Shown here: one piece after another, positions 52,734-61,547 of the stretch | Layout of the letters: the number at the start of each line of letters is the position of its first letter | How positions within the stretch are numbered: position 1 is the stretch's first letter | Origin: Caproicibacterium amylolyticum | Lineage (GTDB): Bacteria; Bacillota; Clostridia; Oscillospirales; Acutalibacteraceae | DNA: 64,000 nucleotides | NCBI RefSeq assembly: GCF_014467055.1 | Contig: NZ_CP060696.1 | Location: 1,860,001 to 1,924,000 of the forward strand | Direction of reading: 5' to 3' | Program-made: the position numbers and the translations under genes | The notes under the pieces: generated by a model | Seen by the model: the letters and a program-made list of their open reading frames with translations, nothing else | Database searches by the model: none | What the model was told of the DNA's origin: nothing

Positions 52734-53669
52734 TTAGATACCTAAGTGATTCACATAATCGTCTACAGTGGCTTCCGGAAGCCCCATTTGTAAATCCGGA
52801 GAGTGAAACAATGCAATATTCTCCACATGGCGGATGCCCTCCCCCGCTTCCACGGTAAAGAGCGGAGAAAGCGTACGCAGTTCTGCGTAATCATCACAAA
52901 TATAAGTTTCCAGTGAGGAACCAAAATCAGGGTACGGCTGACCGGTTGCATGTACAAAGCGCTTTACCAGTGTGCAGTTGTGGTTGGAATAGCCCGCCCA
53001 GCCCTGCAGGTCATTTACACCGAATTTTAAATTCCGGCCATACGGTGCCTGTTGTGCCATGATATACTTGTCCCCTAGAAACAGCCGTTCATCACGAAAG
53101 CTGGAAAAAGGCCACATACTGACATTTCGGTTCGGCTGATGCTTTTCCTCGTTCCCCATATTCTGCGGAATAATTACAACACCGCCCGGTGCCAACATGG
53201 TACTGCCGCACAGGGAAACTCGCTTACTTTCATGTGAGCAGTTCTTCATTTTGTTGATAATCATCACATCGGAAGCATCTGTACCCATCATGACCTCAAA
53301 CGAAAGCTGCACATCGTTGCCTTTTTGTCGCGGAGGCGTAAAACGCACCCCTCCGCCCAGCAGACCGTAAATGACCGGATCATTATCCGGATAATAGCTC
53401 TGCGGCATGCGGTCCGGCGCCAGACTGACGCGGTGGCCACCATAGGCATAGTATGCCGTCTGCGGCCCATAGTAAGACTTCAGCTCCTCATTGGCAAAAA
53501 CATTTCTGTGTTCCTCATCCCAATAAAGAAGATTTGGCCCATCCAAAAAGCCAATCCGCACGATACGCGGGCCGTAATCAATAGAAACCACAACATCAAT
53601 AAAGTGGTTGCTCATTCGTATGCACCGTCCCTGTGCACCATATTCCACTTCTTTGATTTCGATACTCAT
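52734..53669 (-). CDS. DUF4380-like protein
   Basis: A 311-residue soluble protein, mostly beta strands by appearance. It has VVVSIDYGPRIVRIGFLDGPNLLYWD at the start, AYYAYGGHRVSLAPDRMPQSYYPDN (the GGHR block) and LAPGGVVIIPQNMG. This order resembles DUF4380 proteins, which have a galactose-mutarotase-like fold, and a carbohydrate-binding role is an inference from that fold. It lies 3 bases after tmcAL and 16 bases before the GNAT gene. Confidence 0.55.
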   Translation of the reverse strand: MSIEIKEVEYGAQGRCIRMSNHFIDVVVSIDYGPRIVRIGFLDGPNLLYWDEEHRNVFANEELKSYYGPQTAYYAYGGHRVSLAPDRMPQSYYPDNDPVIYGLLGGGVRFTPPRQKGNDVQLSFEVMMGTDASDVMIINKMKNCSHESKRVSLCGSTMLAPGGVVIIPQNMGNEEKHQPNRNVSMWPFSSFRDERLFLGDKYIMAQQAPYGRNLKFGVNDLQGWAGYSNHNCTLVKRFVHATGQPYPDFGSSLETYICDDYAELRTLSPLFTVEAGEGIRHVENIALFHSPDLQMGLPEATVDDYVNHLGI

Positions 53670-53672
53670 GTG

Positions 53673-54872
53673 TCATACACACCCTTTTTCAAGTACAAGT
53701 ATCCCGGCTGTCCGGTCAAGCCCCGCCGGTGCGGGTTTCGGACAGCAGAGCGCCCATATATCCGTCGCTCTGTTTTCTAATTCAACCACATTCTGCCCTC
53801 TGCTGTCAAGTTTTCTGCTGTCTGATGCGTGTGTCAGCAGCGGAAGTACTCCTTTTTGAGCAGCGCGGGCAAGCACTTCGCGGCCTTTCGGACCAAAACC
53901 CAGAATTTTCAGATAGGGTGGCGTACCCGCACTGTCCCCCGCCCGCAGCCCCAGAAATGCCGCCAGTACCAACCGCCGAAGCCGCGCATGACTGTAACGC
54001 TTGGTTTTAACCATATCGTACAGTTCTTCCAATGAACCGGCAGTATGAGCAACTGCATACAAACGGTTTTCAAGCCCCTCGCTGAGGTCTGGCAGCGTTT
54101 TATATTCCATCGGTGACATGACCCGCAGGCGGTACAAAACCGCACGTTCCACGCGTTGGAGTGAAGCAGGCGTATGTCCGGCCGCAAGTTCCTGCCGCAC
54201 CACAGCCGCACTGCCTGACGGCAGGGATGCCTCCCACCCGCTGCCGGACTGTATCTGCGCACGTATGCGCGTTGCAGAAGGAAAATCACTCTCCTCCATG
54301 CTGCCGTGCCCTGCCCCTTGCCTTTTGACAGTAAAACATTCCATGCTGCATTTCTGCTGCTGCAGCGCTTTACAGTACTCAATTCCCAATATGTTGTTTG
54401 GCTGTTTCAAGAGCGCAGCGGTTTCTTCACCTGTCAGAAACGCCGCAGCGCGCTCTCTGGCGGTGGCAAACTGGATGCCTGCTTTCATATTTTCCCGCAG
54501 CTTTTGTCCCATCTGCGGGCTTTGCAGCAGTTTTGCCGCCCGCCACAGCTGTTTGGCATCCCCGCACTCGCTGCCAAACGCAAGAACATCCGCATTAAGC
54601 GCGTTAGCAAGGGCCACGCCGCCGCGGGCAAAGGTTTCCGCACCGGACACCGCCCAAGGCAGCGGCAACTCTGCTACTAAATCCACACCGCAGGAGAGTG
54701 CCTGCCGGGTGCGCGCCCATTTGGAAAGGCAGGCCGCGCTTCCGCGCTGCACGAAACTGCCGCTCATTACTGCGGCAACGTGCGTGGCACCTGCCGCCCG
54801 TACAGCTTTTACCAGGGCTTCGTGTCCTTTGTGAAATGGATCATACTCCGCAATAATCACCACAAGACGCAT
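53673..54872 (-). CDS. tmcAL: tRNA(Met) cytidine acetate ligase
   Basis: The 399-residue enzyme activates acetate with ATP to make N4-acetylcytidine at the wobble base of elongator tRNA-Met. It has the nucleotidyltransferase motif AEYDPFHKGHEALV (HxGH at residues 14-17), VMSGSFVQRGSAACLSKWAR, DLVAELPLPWAVSGAETFA, GIEYCKAL, and SDFPSATRIR. It uses acetate directly; acetate kinase lies divergently next to it, probably by coincidence. Former family name YlbM/DUF795. Confidence 0.92.
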   Translation of the reverse strand: MRLVVIIAEYDPFHKGHEALVKAVRAAGATHVAAVMSGSFVQRGSAACLSKWARTRQALSCGVDLVAELPLPWAVSGAETFARGGVALANALNADVLAFGSECGDAKQLWRAAKLLQSPQMGQKLRENMKAGIQFATARERAAAFLTGEETAALLKQPNNILGIEYCKALQQQKCSMECFTVKRQGAGHGSMEESDFPSATRIRAQIQSGSGWEASLPSGSAAVVRQELAAGHTPASLQRVERAVLYRLRVMSPMEYKTLPDLSEGLENRLYAVAHTAGSLEELYDMVKTKRYSHARLRRLVLAAFLGLRAGDSAGTPPYLKILGFGPKGREVLARAAQKGVLPLLTHASDSRKLDSRGQNVVELENRATDIWALCCPKPAPAGLDRTAGILVLEKGCV

Positions 54873-54909
54873 TTTTTAAGGCTCACCCCGCTTTCATGAA
54901 ACCAGTTAC

Positions 54910-54938
54910 TTGAATTTTCATCTATTTTGTATTATTAT
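54910..54938 (+). promoter_or_regulatory. Promoter of ackA
   Basis: TTGAAT (54910-54915), 17 bases, TATTAT (54933-54938). The symmetric AAGCGCTT at 54962-54969 has the core of a CcpA cre box but its flanks match poorly. Confidence 0.6.
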
Positions 54939-55007
54939 AAATCTATATGACGCTTCTTTTCAAGCGCTTCATGAGGAAATCCTATATATTTTGGAGGCAT
55001 ATAATTT

Positions 55008-56264
55008 ATGAAAGTTCTTGTCATCAACGCCGGCAGCTCCTCCCTGAAATATCAGCTGATCGACATGGATACTGAAAAAATGCTGTGCAAAGGCAACTGC
55101 GAACGTATCGGCATGGATACCGGCCGCTTCGGCGTTAAAACCTTTGACGGACGTCATTTTCAGGATTTGAAAACACCGATTGCCAACCACAAAGCCGCTT
55201 TCCAGAAAGTCACGGAAATCCTGGTGCATCCAAAGTACGGTGTGATTAAAGATTTGAGCGAAATTTCTGCGGTTGGCCACCGTGTGGCACAGGGCGGCGA
55301 TTTGTTCAAAACCTCCGTTCTCATTACCGATGAAGTGAAAAAGGGCATTGAAAGCCTGATTCCGCTGGCACCTCTGCACAACCGCCCGGAGCTGGACGCA
55401 ATCAACGCCTGCCAGGAAGTCTTCGGCACCGAACTGCCGATGATTGCCGTATTTGACACTAGCTTTCATTCTACCATGCCCCAGAAAGCCTACATCTATC
55501 CGATTCCGTGGGAATACTACGAGAAATATAAAATCCGCCGCTATGGCTTCCACGGCACCAGCCACCGCTATGTTGCGCACCATGTTGCACACCTGATGCA
55601 CCAGCCGATAGATGACCTGAAAATCATCTCCTGCCACATTGGAAACGGCTCCTCCATTACTGCCATTGCAAACGGCAAGGTTGTAGACACCAGCATGGGT
55701 CTTACCCCGCTGGACGGCTTCATGATGGGCACCCGCTCCGGTGCGCTGGATCCTTCCGTTGTCACCTATATCATGAAACAGGAAAACCTGACCCCTGACG
55801 AGATGGACAACATTCTGAACCGTCAGTCCGGTGTTCTGGGTGTTTCCGGCTATGCGGATGACCGCGATGTTACCGATGCAGAGATCAAGGGTGAGCCGCG
55901 TGCTGTGCTGGCACATCAGCTGATGTTCTATCAGATTGCAAAATATATCGGCTCCTATGCCGCCGCAATGAACGGTGTGGATGTCATTACCTTTACAGCC
56001 GGCCTCGGTGAAAACCAGCCGGAGTTGCGTTATGACGCCTGCCGTTATCTGCGCTTCCTTGGTGTTAAGATTGACGCTGTTGTCAATGACGAAACCATTC
56101 ATGGCAAAGAGGGCAAGGTCAGCACATTTGATTCCCAGATTCCGGTGTATGTTATCAACACCAATGAGGAACTCATGATTGCCCGTGACACCCGCGCGAT
56201 TGTGGACAAACTGAAGTATGCAAAAACAGAAGACAAAACAGTTATCGACCCGGAAGATATCTGA
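55008..56264 (+). CDS. ackA: Acetate kinase
   Basis: The 418-residue enzyme interconverts acetyl phosphate plus ADP and acetate plus ATP, the ATP-yielding step of acetate fermentation. Markers are VLVINAGSSSLKYQL at the start, AVGHRVAQGG, MIAVFDTSFHSTMP, YGFHGTSHRYV, ISCHIGNGSS, and TFTAGLGENQPELR. Length is slightly above the usual 400 with a charged tail. TTGGAGG precedes the ATG. The usual partner pta is not adjacent. Confidence 0.97.
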   Translation: MKVLVINAGSSSLKYQLIDMDTEKMLCKGNCERIGMDTGRFGVKTFDGRHFQDLKTPIANHKAAFQKVTEILVHPKYGVIKDLSEISAVGHRVAQGGDLFKTSVLITDEVKKGIESLIPLAPLHNRPELDAINACQEVFGTELPMIAVFDTSFHSTMPQKAYIYPIPWEYYEKYKIRRYGFHGTSHRYVAHHVAHLMHQPIDDLKIISCHIGNGSSITAIANGKVVDTSMGLTPLDGFMMGTRSGALDPSVVTYIMKQENLTPDEMDNILNRQSGVLGVSGYADDRDVTDAEIKGEPRAVLAHQLMFYQIAKYIGSYAAAMNGVDVITFTAGLGENQPELRYDACRYLRFLGVKIDAVVNDETIHGKEGKVSTFDSQIPVYVINTNEELMIARDTRAIVDKLKYAKTEDKTVIDPEDI

Positions 56265-56296
56265 TTTTAACATGCGACTGCTTTTGAGGTATCAAG

Positions 56297-56668
56297 ATGA
56301 GCTTGGAATTAAAATTAGGCAACGTAATGGTTGACTGCGAGGACGGAATAAAGCTGCAGAACTTTTACGGCAAACTGCTTGGCTGGGAATGCTGTACCAT
56401 GTATGACCTGCCGGCAGTGAAAAGTTCTAACGGCATTGTTTTCCTCTTTATCTCGGAGCCGGACTATGTTCGCCCTGTGTGGCCGGAGCAGGAAGCAAAG
56501 CAGCAAAAGCAAATGCACTTTGACTTTCAGGTGCCAAATGTTGCGGATTACGTTGCAAAAGCCAAAGCTTTAGGTGCGGTAAAAGCACCTGACCAATTCG
56601 GTGGTGAACACTGGGTCACTATGTTTGACCCCTCCGGTCATCCTTTCTGTCTGTGCAAAGCAGGCTGA
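56297..56668 (+). CDS. VOC-family (glyoxalase-like) protein
   Basis: A 123-residue single VOC domain: LGNVMVDCEDGIKLQNFYGKLLGW, then KQMHFDFQVPNVADYVAKAKALGA and WVTMFDPSGHPFCLC. Metal-ligand positions are only partly kept, so enzymatic activity is uncertain. It follows ackA by 32 bases and probably shares its transcript. Confidence 0.85.
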   Translation: MSLELKLGNVMVDCEDGIKLQNFYGKLLGWECCTMYDLPAVKSSNGIVFLFISEPDYVRPVWPEQEAKQQKQMHFDFQVPNVADYVAKAKALGAVKAPDQFGGEHWVTMFDPSGHPFCLCKAG

Positions 56669-56680
56669 ATTTTCAGCAAT

Positions 56681-56729
56681 AAAAAAGCAGGACCCAGCCG
56701 CTCTAAGCGACAGGTGTCCTGCTTTTTTA
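56681..56729. terminator. Bidirectional terminator after the VOC gene
   Basis: AAAAAAGCAGGAC (56681-56693) pairs with GTCCTGCTTTTTT (56716-56728), giving T-runs on both strands for the VOC gene and the converging LUD-domain gene. Confidence 0.9.
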
Positions 56730-56759
56730 TTACTTGAAAGCGTCAAGCTTTTGCCCAGC

Positions 56760-57401
56760 TTAATACCCCAGTTCTTCCCCGACCAGAATCACATGAATCC
56801 GCTCTGTGCGCTGATAGGCGGTGACAACGTAATTCACGCACATCCGGTCCGGCGAAGAGCAGCCGGCAGTCATGGGGCCGCCGCAGGCAATACAGCGGCC
56901 GGTTTTAACACAGGGAGTGTTTGTACCCAGCCGCACACCGTTTGCCGGTGCTGCAATTTCTTTAACACGCGCAATCGCAGCAGTCAAGTCAGGAACAATT
57001 TTGTTGTAACCCGCAACAATGACCACTTTTTTCGGGCCATGTGCTAATGCAGAAACACGGTTGGAATTACCATCCACATTGTAAAGCTCACCGTTTTCCG
57101 TAATGGCATTGCTGCTCATAAAGAAAACGTCAGCGTTGTGGGCCTGCTGCAGTTCTGCTGTTCCCTTGCTGCGGTCAATGTAATGATACCGGCCGTTCTT
57201 CATCAAATTCATTACACCGCTTTCCGTCAGTGTGACCGAGCCGCCGTTTCCGATGGTGCAGCCCTCTGTCAGCATGGACTCTGCCAGTTTCACCGCATCA
57301 GCTTTTGTGGGTGCGTAATATGCCCGGATATGATTTTTTTCCAAGGCAGCCATGGTTCCGCGAATTTTGCTTTCAATAATTTTCTGCTTATTTTCGTCCA
57401 T
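56760..57401 (-). CDS. LUD-domain protein (LutC/YkgG-like)
   Basis: A 213-residue protein of the LUD (lactate utilisation, DUF162) family. It has GCTIGNGGSVTLTESGV, ADVFFMSSNAITENGELYNVDGNSNRV and VVIVAGYNKIVPDL, then a cysteine region CVKTGRCIACGG and CSSPDRMC that resembles the clostridial stand-alone form. It is not part of a lutABC operon here, so a lactate role is not shown. It lies in a unit with HD-domain and AlaX genes. Confidence 0.87.
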   Translation of the reverse strand: MDENKQKIIESKIRGTMAALEKNHIRAYYAPTKADAVKLAESMLTEGCTIGNGGSVTLTESGVMNLMKNGRYHYIDRSKGTAELQQAHNADVFFMSSNAITENGELYNVDGNSNRVSALAHGPKKVVIVAGYNKIVPDLTAAIARVKEIAAPANGVRLGTNTPCVKTGRCIACGGPMTAGCSSPDRMCVNYVVTAYQRTERIHVILVGEELGY

Positions 57402-57424
57402 TTTGTTTCATCCTTTCAGATTTA

Positions 57425-57913
57425 TTATAAAAACAGCGCATCCAACAGCGTTTTGCCGGAAGTTGAGCGAAAGATATTTTTTCGCACATTCTGCACCGTT
57501 TCTTTGGAAGCGCCATCCTCATCCAGATTCACCAGGAAGTCCGCCTCAATCAGCAGCTGGCAGTCCTGCCCGTCAATGTTTGTATATGTGTGGTGCCTGC
57601 CAATCAGCTGACACACGCGCGCCGTCATTTCCGGTGAGACGCCGCGTTTTTCCAGCATTTCGCGGGCAATGGCAGGGCCTTCTTTTTCCTGGTACGGCCC
57701 TGCACTGGAGCCGTATTTCTGCTCCGCCGCGTGGATGCCAATATCATGCAGCGCCGCTGCAAATTCCAGCGTCAGCTGCTCTTTTTCGGGTAAATTCTCA
57801 CTTTTTCCGAGCATACAGGCAAAGCCGTAAACTTTCAGCGCGTGGTTAACTCTGCGGACATCCGGTGCATTGTACACCGCCATATCCTGCAGTAAAAGCG
57901 CAGAAGAAACCAT
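57425..57913 (-). CDS. HD-domain protein
   Basis: A 162-residue HD-superfamily metal-dependent phosphohydrolase. It has VRRVNHALKVYGFACML with the first His, AAALHDIGIHAAEQK (the HD pair), the later IGRHHTYTNIDG and LIEADFLVNLDEDG. Substrate is unknown. It starts 2 bases after the AlaX gene ends, with its ribosome site inside that gene. Confidence 0.85.
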   Translation of the reverse strand: MVSSALLLQDMAVYNAPDVRRVNHALKVYGFACMLGKSENLPEKEQLTLEFAAALHDIGIHAAEQKYGSSAGPYQEKEGPAIAREMLEKRGVSPEMTARVCQLIGRHHTYTNIDGQDCQLLIEADFLVNLDEDGASKETVQNVRKNIFRSTSGKTLLDALFL

Positions 57914-57915
57914 TT

Positions 57916-59082
57916 TCAGTCCTCCTTATGCTGTGCGAACCAGTCTTCAATTTCTTTTCGGGAAGCCTGCACGTTGCCCTGCACCAAGCCGGGCTTGCCG
58001 CCGCCGCGGCCGTTCAGTGCAGCATTCATTTCCTTGCCGAATGCACGTACATCAATGCCCTCTGCTCCGGCAACTGCGTATTGAAAATGTCCGTCTTCTC
58101 CGCTGAAAACAGCCGCCGCGCGTGCGCATTTCGGCACAAGCAGCGTACTGTAATGGCGCAGTGCATCTGGATTCAATCCTTCTTCAAACGTACAGAGCAA
58201 TCCATTTGCTGCAGGCTGCATAGATGCCGCTTTCCCCGCAAGCAGGTCATTCTGCAGGGTACTCACCTGTTGTTTCAATGCGTCCTTTTCCTGCAGCAGA
58301 CGCTCTACTGCATCCGCAACTGCTTCCGGTTTCGCGGAAAGCAAGCCGGAAACCGCTGTGACCGCAGCCAAACGTTCGCCGTAGTCCCGCAGCGCACGGC
58401 TGCCGCACAGCATGGAAATCCGAACGCCACCCTTGTAGTGCATAAAGCCAAGTACTTTAACCATGCCGATTTCACCGGTGCGTGCAACATGTGTACCACA
58501 GCAGGCACACACGTCATACCCGGGGATCGTAACAATACGAACCTGTCCCGTCAATTCCTTTTTGCTGCGGTAATCCAGCGTTTCCAACTCCTGTACACTG
58601 GGATAGCCGATTTCAATCGGCAGGTTTTGGTACACCGCTTCATTTGCCAGCCGCTCTCCCAGTGCGATTTGGTGCGCATCCAGCGGTTTGTCAAGGTCAA
58701 GCGTCACACAGGCGCTGCCCATGTGAAAACCGACATTATTGACACCGAAAAAGCGGTGCAGCACGCCGGAAAGGATGTGCTCGCCGCTGTGCTCCTGCAT
58801 ATGCATGCGGCGAAATGGCCAGTCAATTCCACCTGTCACCAACTTGCCGACCGACAGTGGTGCATTTGTGATATGCAGCACGACACCTTCCTTTTCTTTG
58901 GTATCCAGTACATTTACGCTGTCCAGCACGCCGCGGTCACCGGGCTGACCGCCGCCCTCCGGGAAAAAGGCCGTGCGGTTCAACACTACAAGCCAATGTT
59001 CCTTTTCTGCTTCGCAGGAAAGCACCTGTGCGCGAAAAGTGCGCTGATAAACATTTTCATAATATAATTTTTGGGTTTCCAC
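57916..59082 (-). CDS. Alanyl-tRNA editing protein AlaX-L (DHHA1)
   Basis: A 388-residue stand-alone homolog of the AlaRS editing domain, which deacylates Ser- or Gly-tRNA-Ala. It has FFPEGGGQPGDRG, the zinc-binding HSGEH (residues 98-102) and CACCGTHVARTGEIG, a coiled coil near 265-290, and a C-terminal DHHA1-type domain ending NGRGGGKPGLVQG. The GTG at 59082 is 6 bases after GAGGTG; the GTG three codons earlier lies in that site and was not chosen. Confidence 0.9.
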   Translation of the reverse strand: METQKLYYENVYQRTFRAQVLSCEAEKEHWLVVLNRTAFFPEGGGQPGDRGVLDSVNVLDTKEKEGVVLHITNAPLSVGKLVTGGIDWPFRRMHMQEHSGEHILSGVLHRFFGVNNVGFHMGSACVTLDLDKPLDAHQIALGERLANEAVYQNLPIEIGYPSVQELETLDYRSKKELTGQVRIVTIPGYDVCACCGTHVARTGEIGMVKVLGFMHYKGGVRISMLCGSRALRDYGERLAAVTAVSGLLSAKPEAVADAVERLLQEKDALKQQVSTLQNDLLAGKAASMQPAANGLLCTFEEGLNPDALRHYSTLLVPKCARAAAVFSGEDGHFQYAVAGAEGIDVRAFGKEMNAALNGRGGGKPGLVQGNVQASRKEIEDWFAQHKED

Positions 59083-59131
59083 AACTAACACCTCAGAATT
59101 TTCAATCTTGTTTCATTATAACGCAGGCAGC

Positions 59132-59168
59132 TTCCTATAATAATTCTGTATACGAATTATTATAGGAA
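59132..59168. repeat. AT-rich 15-bp perfect inverted repeat
   Basis: TTCCTATAATAATTC (59132-59146) and GAATTATTATAGGAA (59154-59168) are exact inverse copies around TGTATAC. It lies in the divergent gap between the AlaX and zinc-ribbon genes. It has TATAAT in the arm and no T-run. Operator or promoter-overlapping palindrome is possible. Confidence 0.6.
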
Positions 59169-59354
59169 AGCATCTTCGCTCATTTGCTGCTCTGCGTCTT
59201 TTTTACCTTTTCTCTGCCATCTTCTTGAACAAGATGTAAAGAATGTTTAAAATATATTCTCACTGCATTGCAAAGTGCAACAGTCTGCTGTACAATCGTA
59301 TCAGAAATTCAAATTCATGAATTTACTAACATGGCACAGAAGGGATACTTACAA

Positions 59355-59756
59355 ATGGAATGGCTGCAAAAATTCATGTACGGACGCCACGGACCAGATC
59401 AGCTTTCCATTGGCCTGTTCGTCCTGTTTCTGATACTTTCCTTCGTCGATTTATTCATACGGGGCCCTGCGTACCTGATCATTGAACTGCTCACTGTATT
59501 CATCGCTGTACTTTCCCTTTGGCGTATGTTTTCCCGCAACAACCAGAAACGTTGGGATGAAAATCAGAAATTTGTGACTGCGATGCAGCCGCTTTCCCGC
59601 GCTTTTCAGCAGCTGCGAAGCCGCTGGAAAGACCGCAAAACCTACCGTTACTACCACTGCCCCAAGTGCAAAGCAACACTTCGTGTGCCGCGCGGGCGGG
59701 GGAAAATATGCATTAAATGTCCTGTATGTAAAAATGAGTTCATTAAAAAAGCATAA
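59355..59756 (+). CDS. Membrane protein with C-terminal zinc ribbon
   Basis: A 133-residue protein not assigned to a named family. Two membrane helices (about 18-35 and 38-58) are followed by a basic cytoplasmic stretch (KRWDENQKF, RSRWKDRKTYRYY) and a zinc ribbon CPKC...CIKCPVC. The ATG at 59355 follows AAGGGA by 9 bases. Similar small proteins are common in Clostridia; role unknown. Confidence 0.75.
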   Translation: MEWLQKFMYGRHGPDQLSIGLFVLFLILSFVDLFIRGPAYLIIELLTVFIAVLSLWRMFSRNNQKRWDENQKFVTAMQPLSRAFQQLRSRWKDRKTYRYYHCPKCKATLRVPRGRGKICIKCPVCKNEFIKKA

Positions 59757-59758
59757 CG

Positions 59759-59799
59759 AAACCGCTGCCCCTTGCTTCTGGGAGCAGCGGTTTTATTTT
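59759..59799. terminator. Terminator of the zinc-ribbon gene
   Basis: AACCGCTGC (59760-59768) pairs with GCAGCGGTT (59784-59792) and is followed by TTATTTTC on the plus strand. It separates it from the converging phoR-like gene. Confidence 0.82.
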
Positions 59800-59810
59800 C
59801 GTCCTATTGG

Positions 59811-61547
59811 TCAAACAGGAGTATTGCCGCTTGCAAGCGGCAGCCGAACCGTAAAGACTGTTCCCTCGCCGACTTTGCTTTCTACACTGATGTCACCGCC
59901 GTAAAGCACTGCAATGTGCTTTACAATGGACAGCCCCAGCCCTGTACCGCCAATTTCACGGGAACGGCTGGTATCTACACGGTAAAAGCGCTCAAACAGG
60001 CGGGGAATATGCTCTTCCGCGATGCCGATACCAGTATCCCGAACCTTAATCACAGCAATTTCCTGCTGTGAAGCACCTGTAATCTCAACCCGCCCGCCGG
60101 GTTTGTTGTATTTGATTGCGTTTTCCACCAGATTCGTAAAAAGCTGTTCCAAACGGGTTGGTGCGCAGCGAACGTACATTTTGGGATCTACGTGAAAATC
60201 AATGGAAATTTGATTTTTGACTGCGGTAAGACTAAGGCGCTCCACACTGTCCCGAACGGTTTCTTCCACATTAATTGGCTGTGCCGCCGAATCCTCCCGC
60301 ATGTTTTCCAAACGGGAAAGCACCAGCATATCATCAATCAAATGCTGCAGCCGTTCTGCTTCCATATCCAGTACATCGTAAAAATAACTGCGGGTCTGCT
60401 CATCGCGGTCACTGCTTTTCAGCAGTTCAATGCTTGCGCGGATGGAGGTCAGCGGTGTTTTCAGCTCGTGGGTAACATTGCCCACGAATTCACTGCGCAT
60501 TTGCTCCAACCGCTTCATGCGGCTGATGTCACTGACTACCGCAAGAACACTGCTCCCATCCTCCACCACGGCGGCATAAACCGTAAATTGCTGCTCGGCA
60601 GTTACACCGGCAATCTGTTCTTTGCAGGACTTCCCGCTGTCCTTTGCCGCCTGCATAACATTTGCCACATGGCTTAGCAGCAGACTGCTGTCCAGCGACG
60701 CACCCACACACAGGTTAGGGCAGGAGAGTAAAGTACGCACCCGCTCGTTAAAGAACAATATGCGGTCATCCCTGTCAACGGCAAGCACTCCGTCATCCAT
60801 ACCTTCCAGCAGACCTTTCAAGCGGCTCTGATTTCGGTCCAGTTCTGTGATGGCATTTTCCGTACTGCGGGTCATGCGGTTAAAGGAACGTGCCAAACGA
60901 CCAACTTCGTCTTTGGCATCCTTTACCGCAACACGGCTGGTAAAGTGCCCTCGGCTGATCTCCTCTGCCGCATCTGTCAGCTCCTGCAGTGGATGCAGCA
61001 TCCGGGAAACAAGCGGCAGCGTGGCAAGGCACGCCACCAGAATACCAATCAGCATGCAAATGCTAGCACCGCCTACCAGCCCGCGCATCACGTTATCCAT
61101 TTCCGTAGTACGCAGTGCCGCGCGCACCAGATACTTTCCATCCACCCGCTGCGCCGCATAAAGATAACGCTGATGTGTTGTTTCACTCAAGCGCATATCA
61201 TAACCGCGGCCGTTTTTCAGCGCTTCCTGTATTTCAGGCCGCTGCAGATGATTTTCATTGATATCCTGCTGCGCGCTGTCACCCAGTACCCTGCCGTTTT
61301 CTGCAATAATACTGATGCGCACTGCCTGGCCGGATTTCTGCAGGGAATCACCCAGCAGCTTGGCTTCTTTCTGCGGATTTTCGGAAATTTCCGCTGTATC
61401 CAGCGAGGAAAGGGAAAGTACCGCATCCAGCCTGCGGGTAAATTCCTGTTCATACTGGTTATGTACCTGTACTGCGCACAGCAAGAACGCCACCGCGAAA
61501 CTTACTACGACAATCGCTGAATTGAGCAGAGCCATCTTCTTCTTCAA
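59811..61547 (-). CDS. phoR: PhoR-like sensor histidine kinase
   Basis: A 578-residue kinase: two membrane helices (about 8-28 and 158-180) around an outer sensor domain, HAMP (about 180-235), PAS (about 245-345), HisKA with phosphoacceptor H360 in NVTHELKTPLTS, and HATPase with NLVENAIKYN, DTGIGIAEEHIPRLFERFYRVD and GGTGLGLSI. This is the PhoR/PnpS layout that controls the phosphate-starvation response. The TTG start overlaps the TGA stop of the phoB-like gene, with AAGGAG 7 bases upstream. Context with pstB and phoU supports the call. Confidence 0.9.
   Translation of the reverse strand: MKKKMALLNSAIVVVSFAVAFLLCAVQVHNQYEQEFTRRLDAVLSLSSLDTAEISENPQKEAKLLGDSLQKSGQAVRISIIAENGRVLGDSAQQDINENHLQRPEIQEALKNGRGYDMRLSETTHQRYLYAAQRVDGKYLVRAALRTTEMDNVMRGLVGGASICMLIGILVACLATLPLVSRMLHPLQELTDAAEEISRGHFTSRVAVKDAKDEVGRLARSFNRMTRSTENAITELDRNQSRLKGLLEGMDDGVLAVDRDDRILFFNERVRTLLSCPNLCVGASLDSSLLLSHVANVMQAAKDSGKSCKEQIAGVTAEQQFTVYAAVVEDGSSVLAVVSDISRMKRLEQMRSEFVGNVTHELKTPLTSIRASIELLKSSDRDEQTRSYFYDVLDMEAERLQHLIDDMLVLSRLENMREDSAAQPINVEETVRDSVERLSLTAVKNQISIDFHVDPKMYVRCAPTRLEQLFTNLVENAIKYNKPGGRVEITGASQQEIAVIKVRDTGIGIAEEHIPRLFERFYRVDTSRSREIGGTGLGLSIVKHIAVLYGGDISVESKVGEGTVFTVRLPLASGNTPV

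Noticed and set aside
54969..56273. 434-codon minus-strand ORF opposite ackA
   Set aside because: The ackA frame is unmistakable; the reverse frame is a codon-usage artefact.
57865..59067. 400-codon plus-strand ORF opposite the AlaX gene
   Set aside because: AlaX motifs are intact on the minus strand; the plus frame has no family signature.
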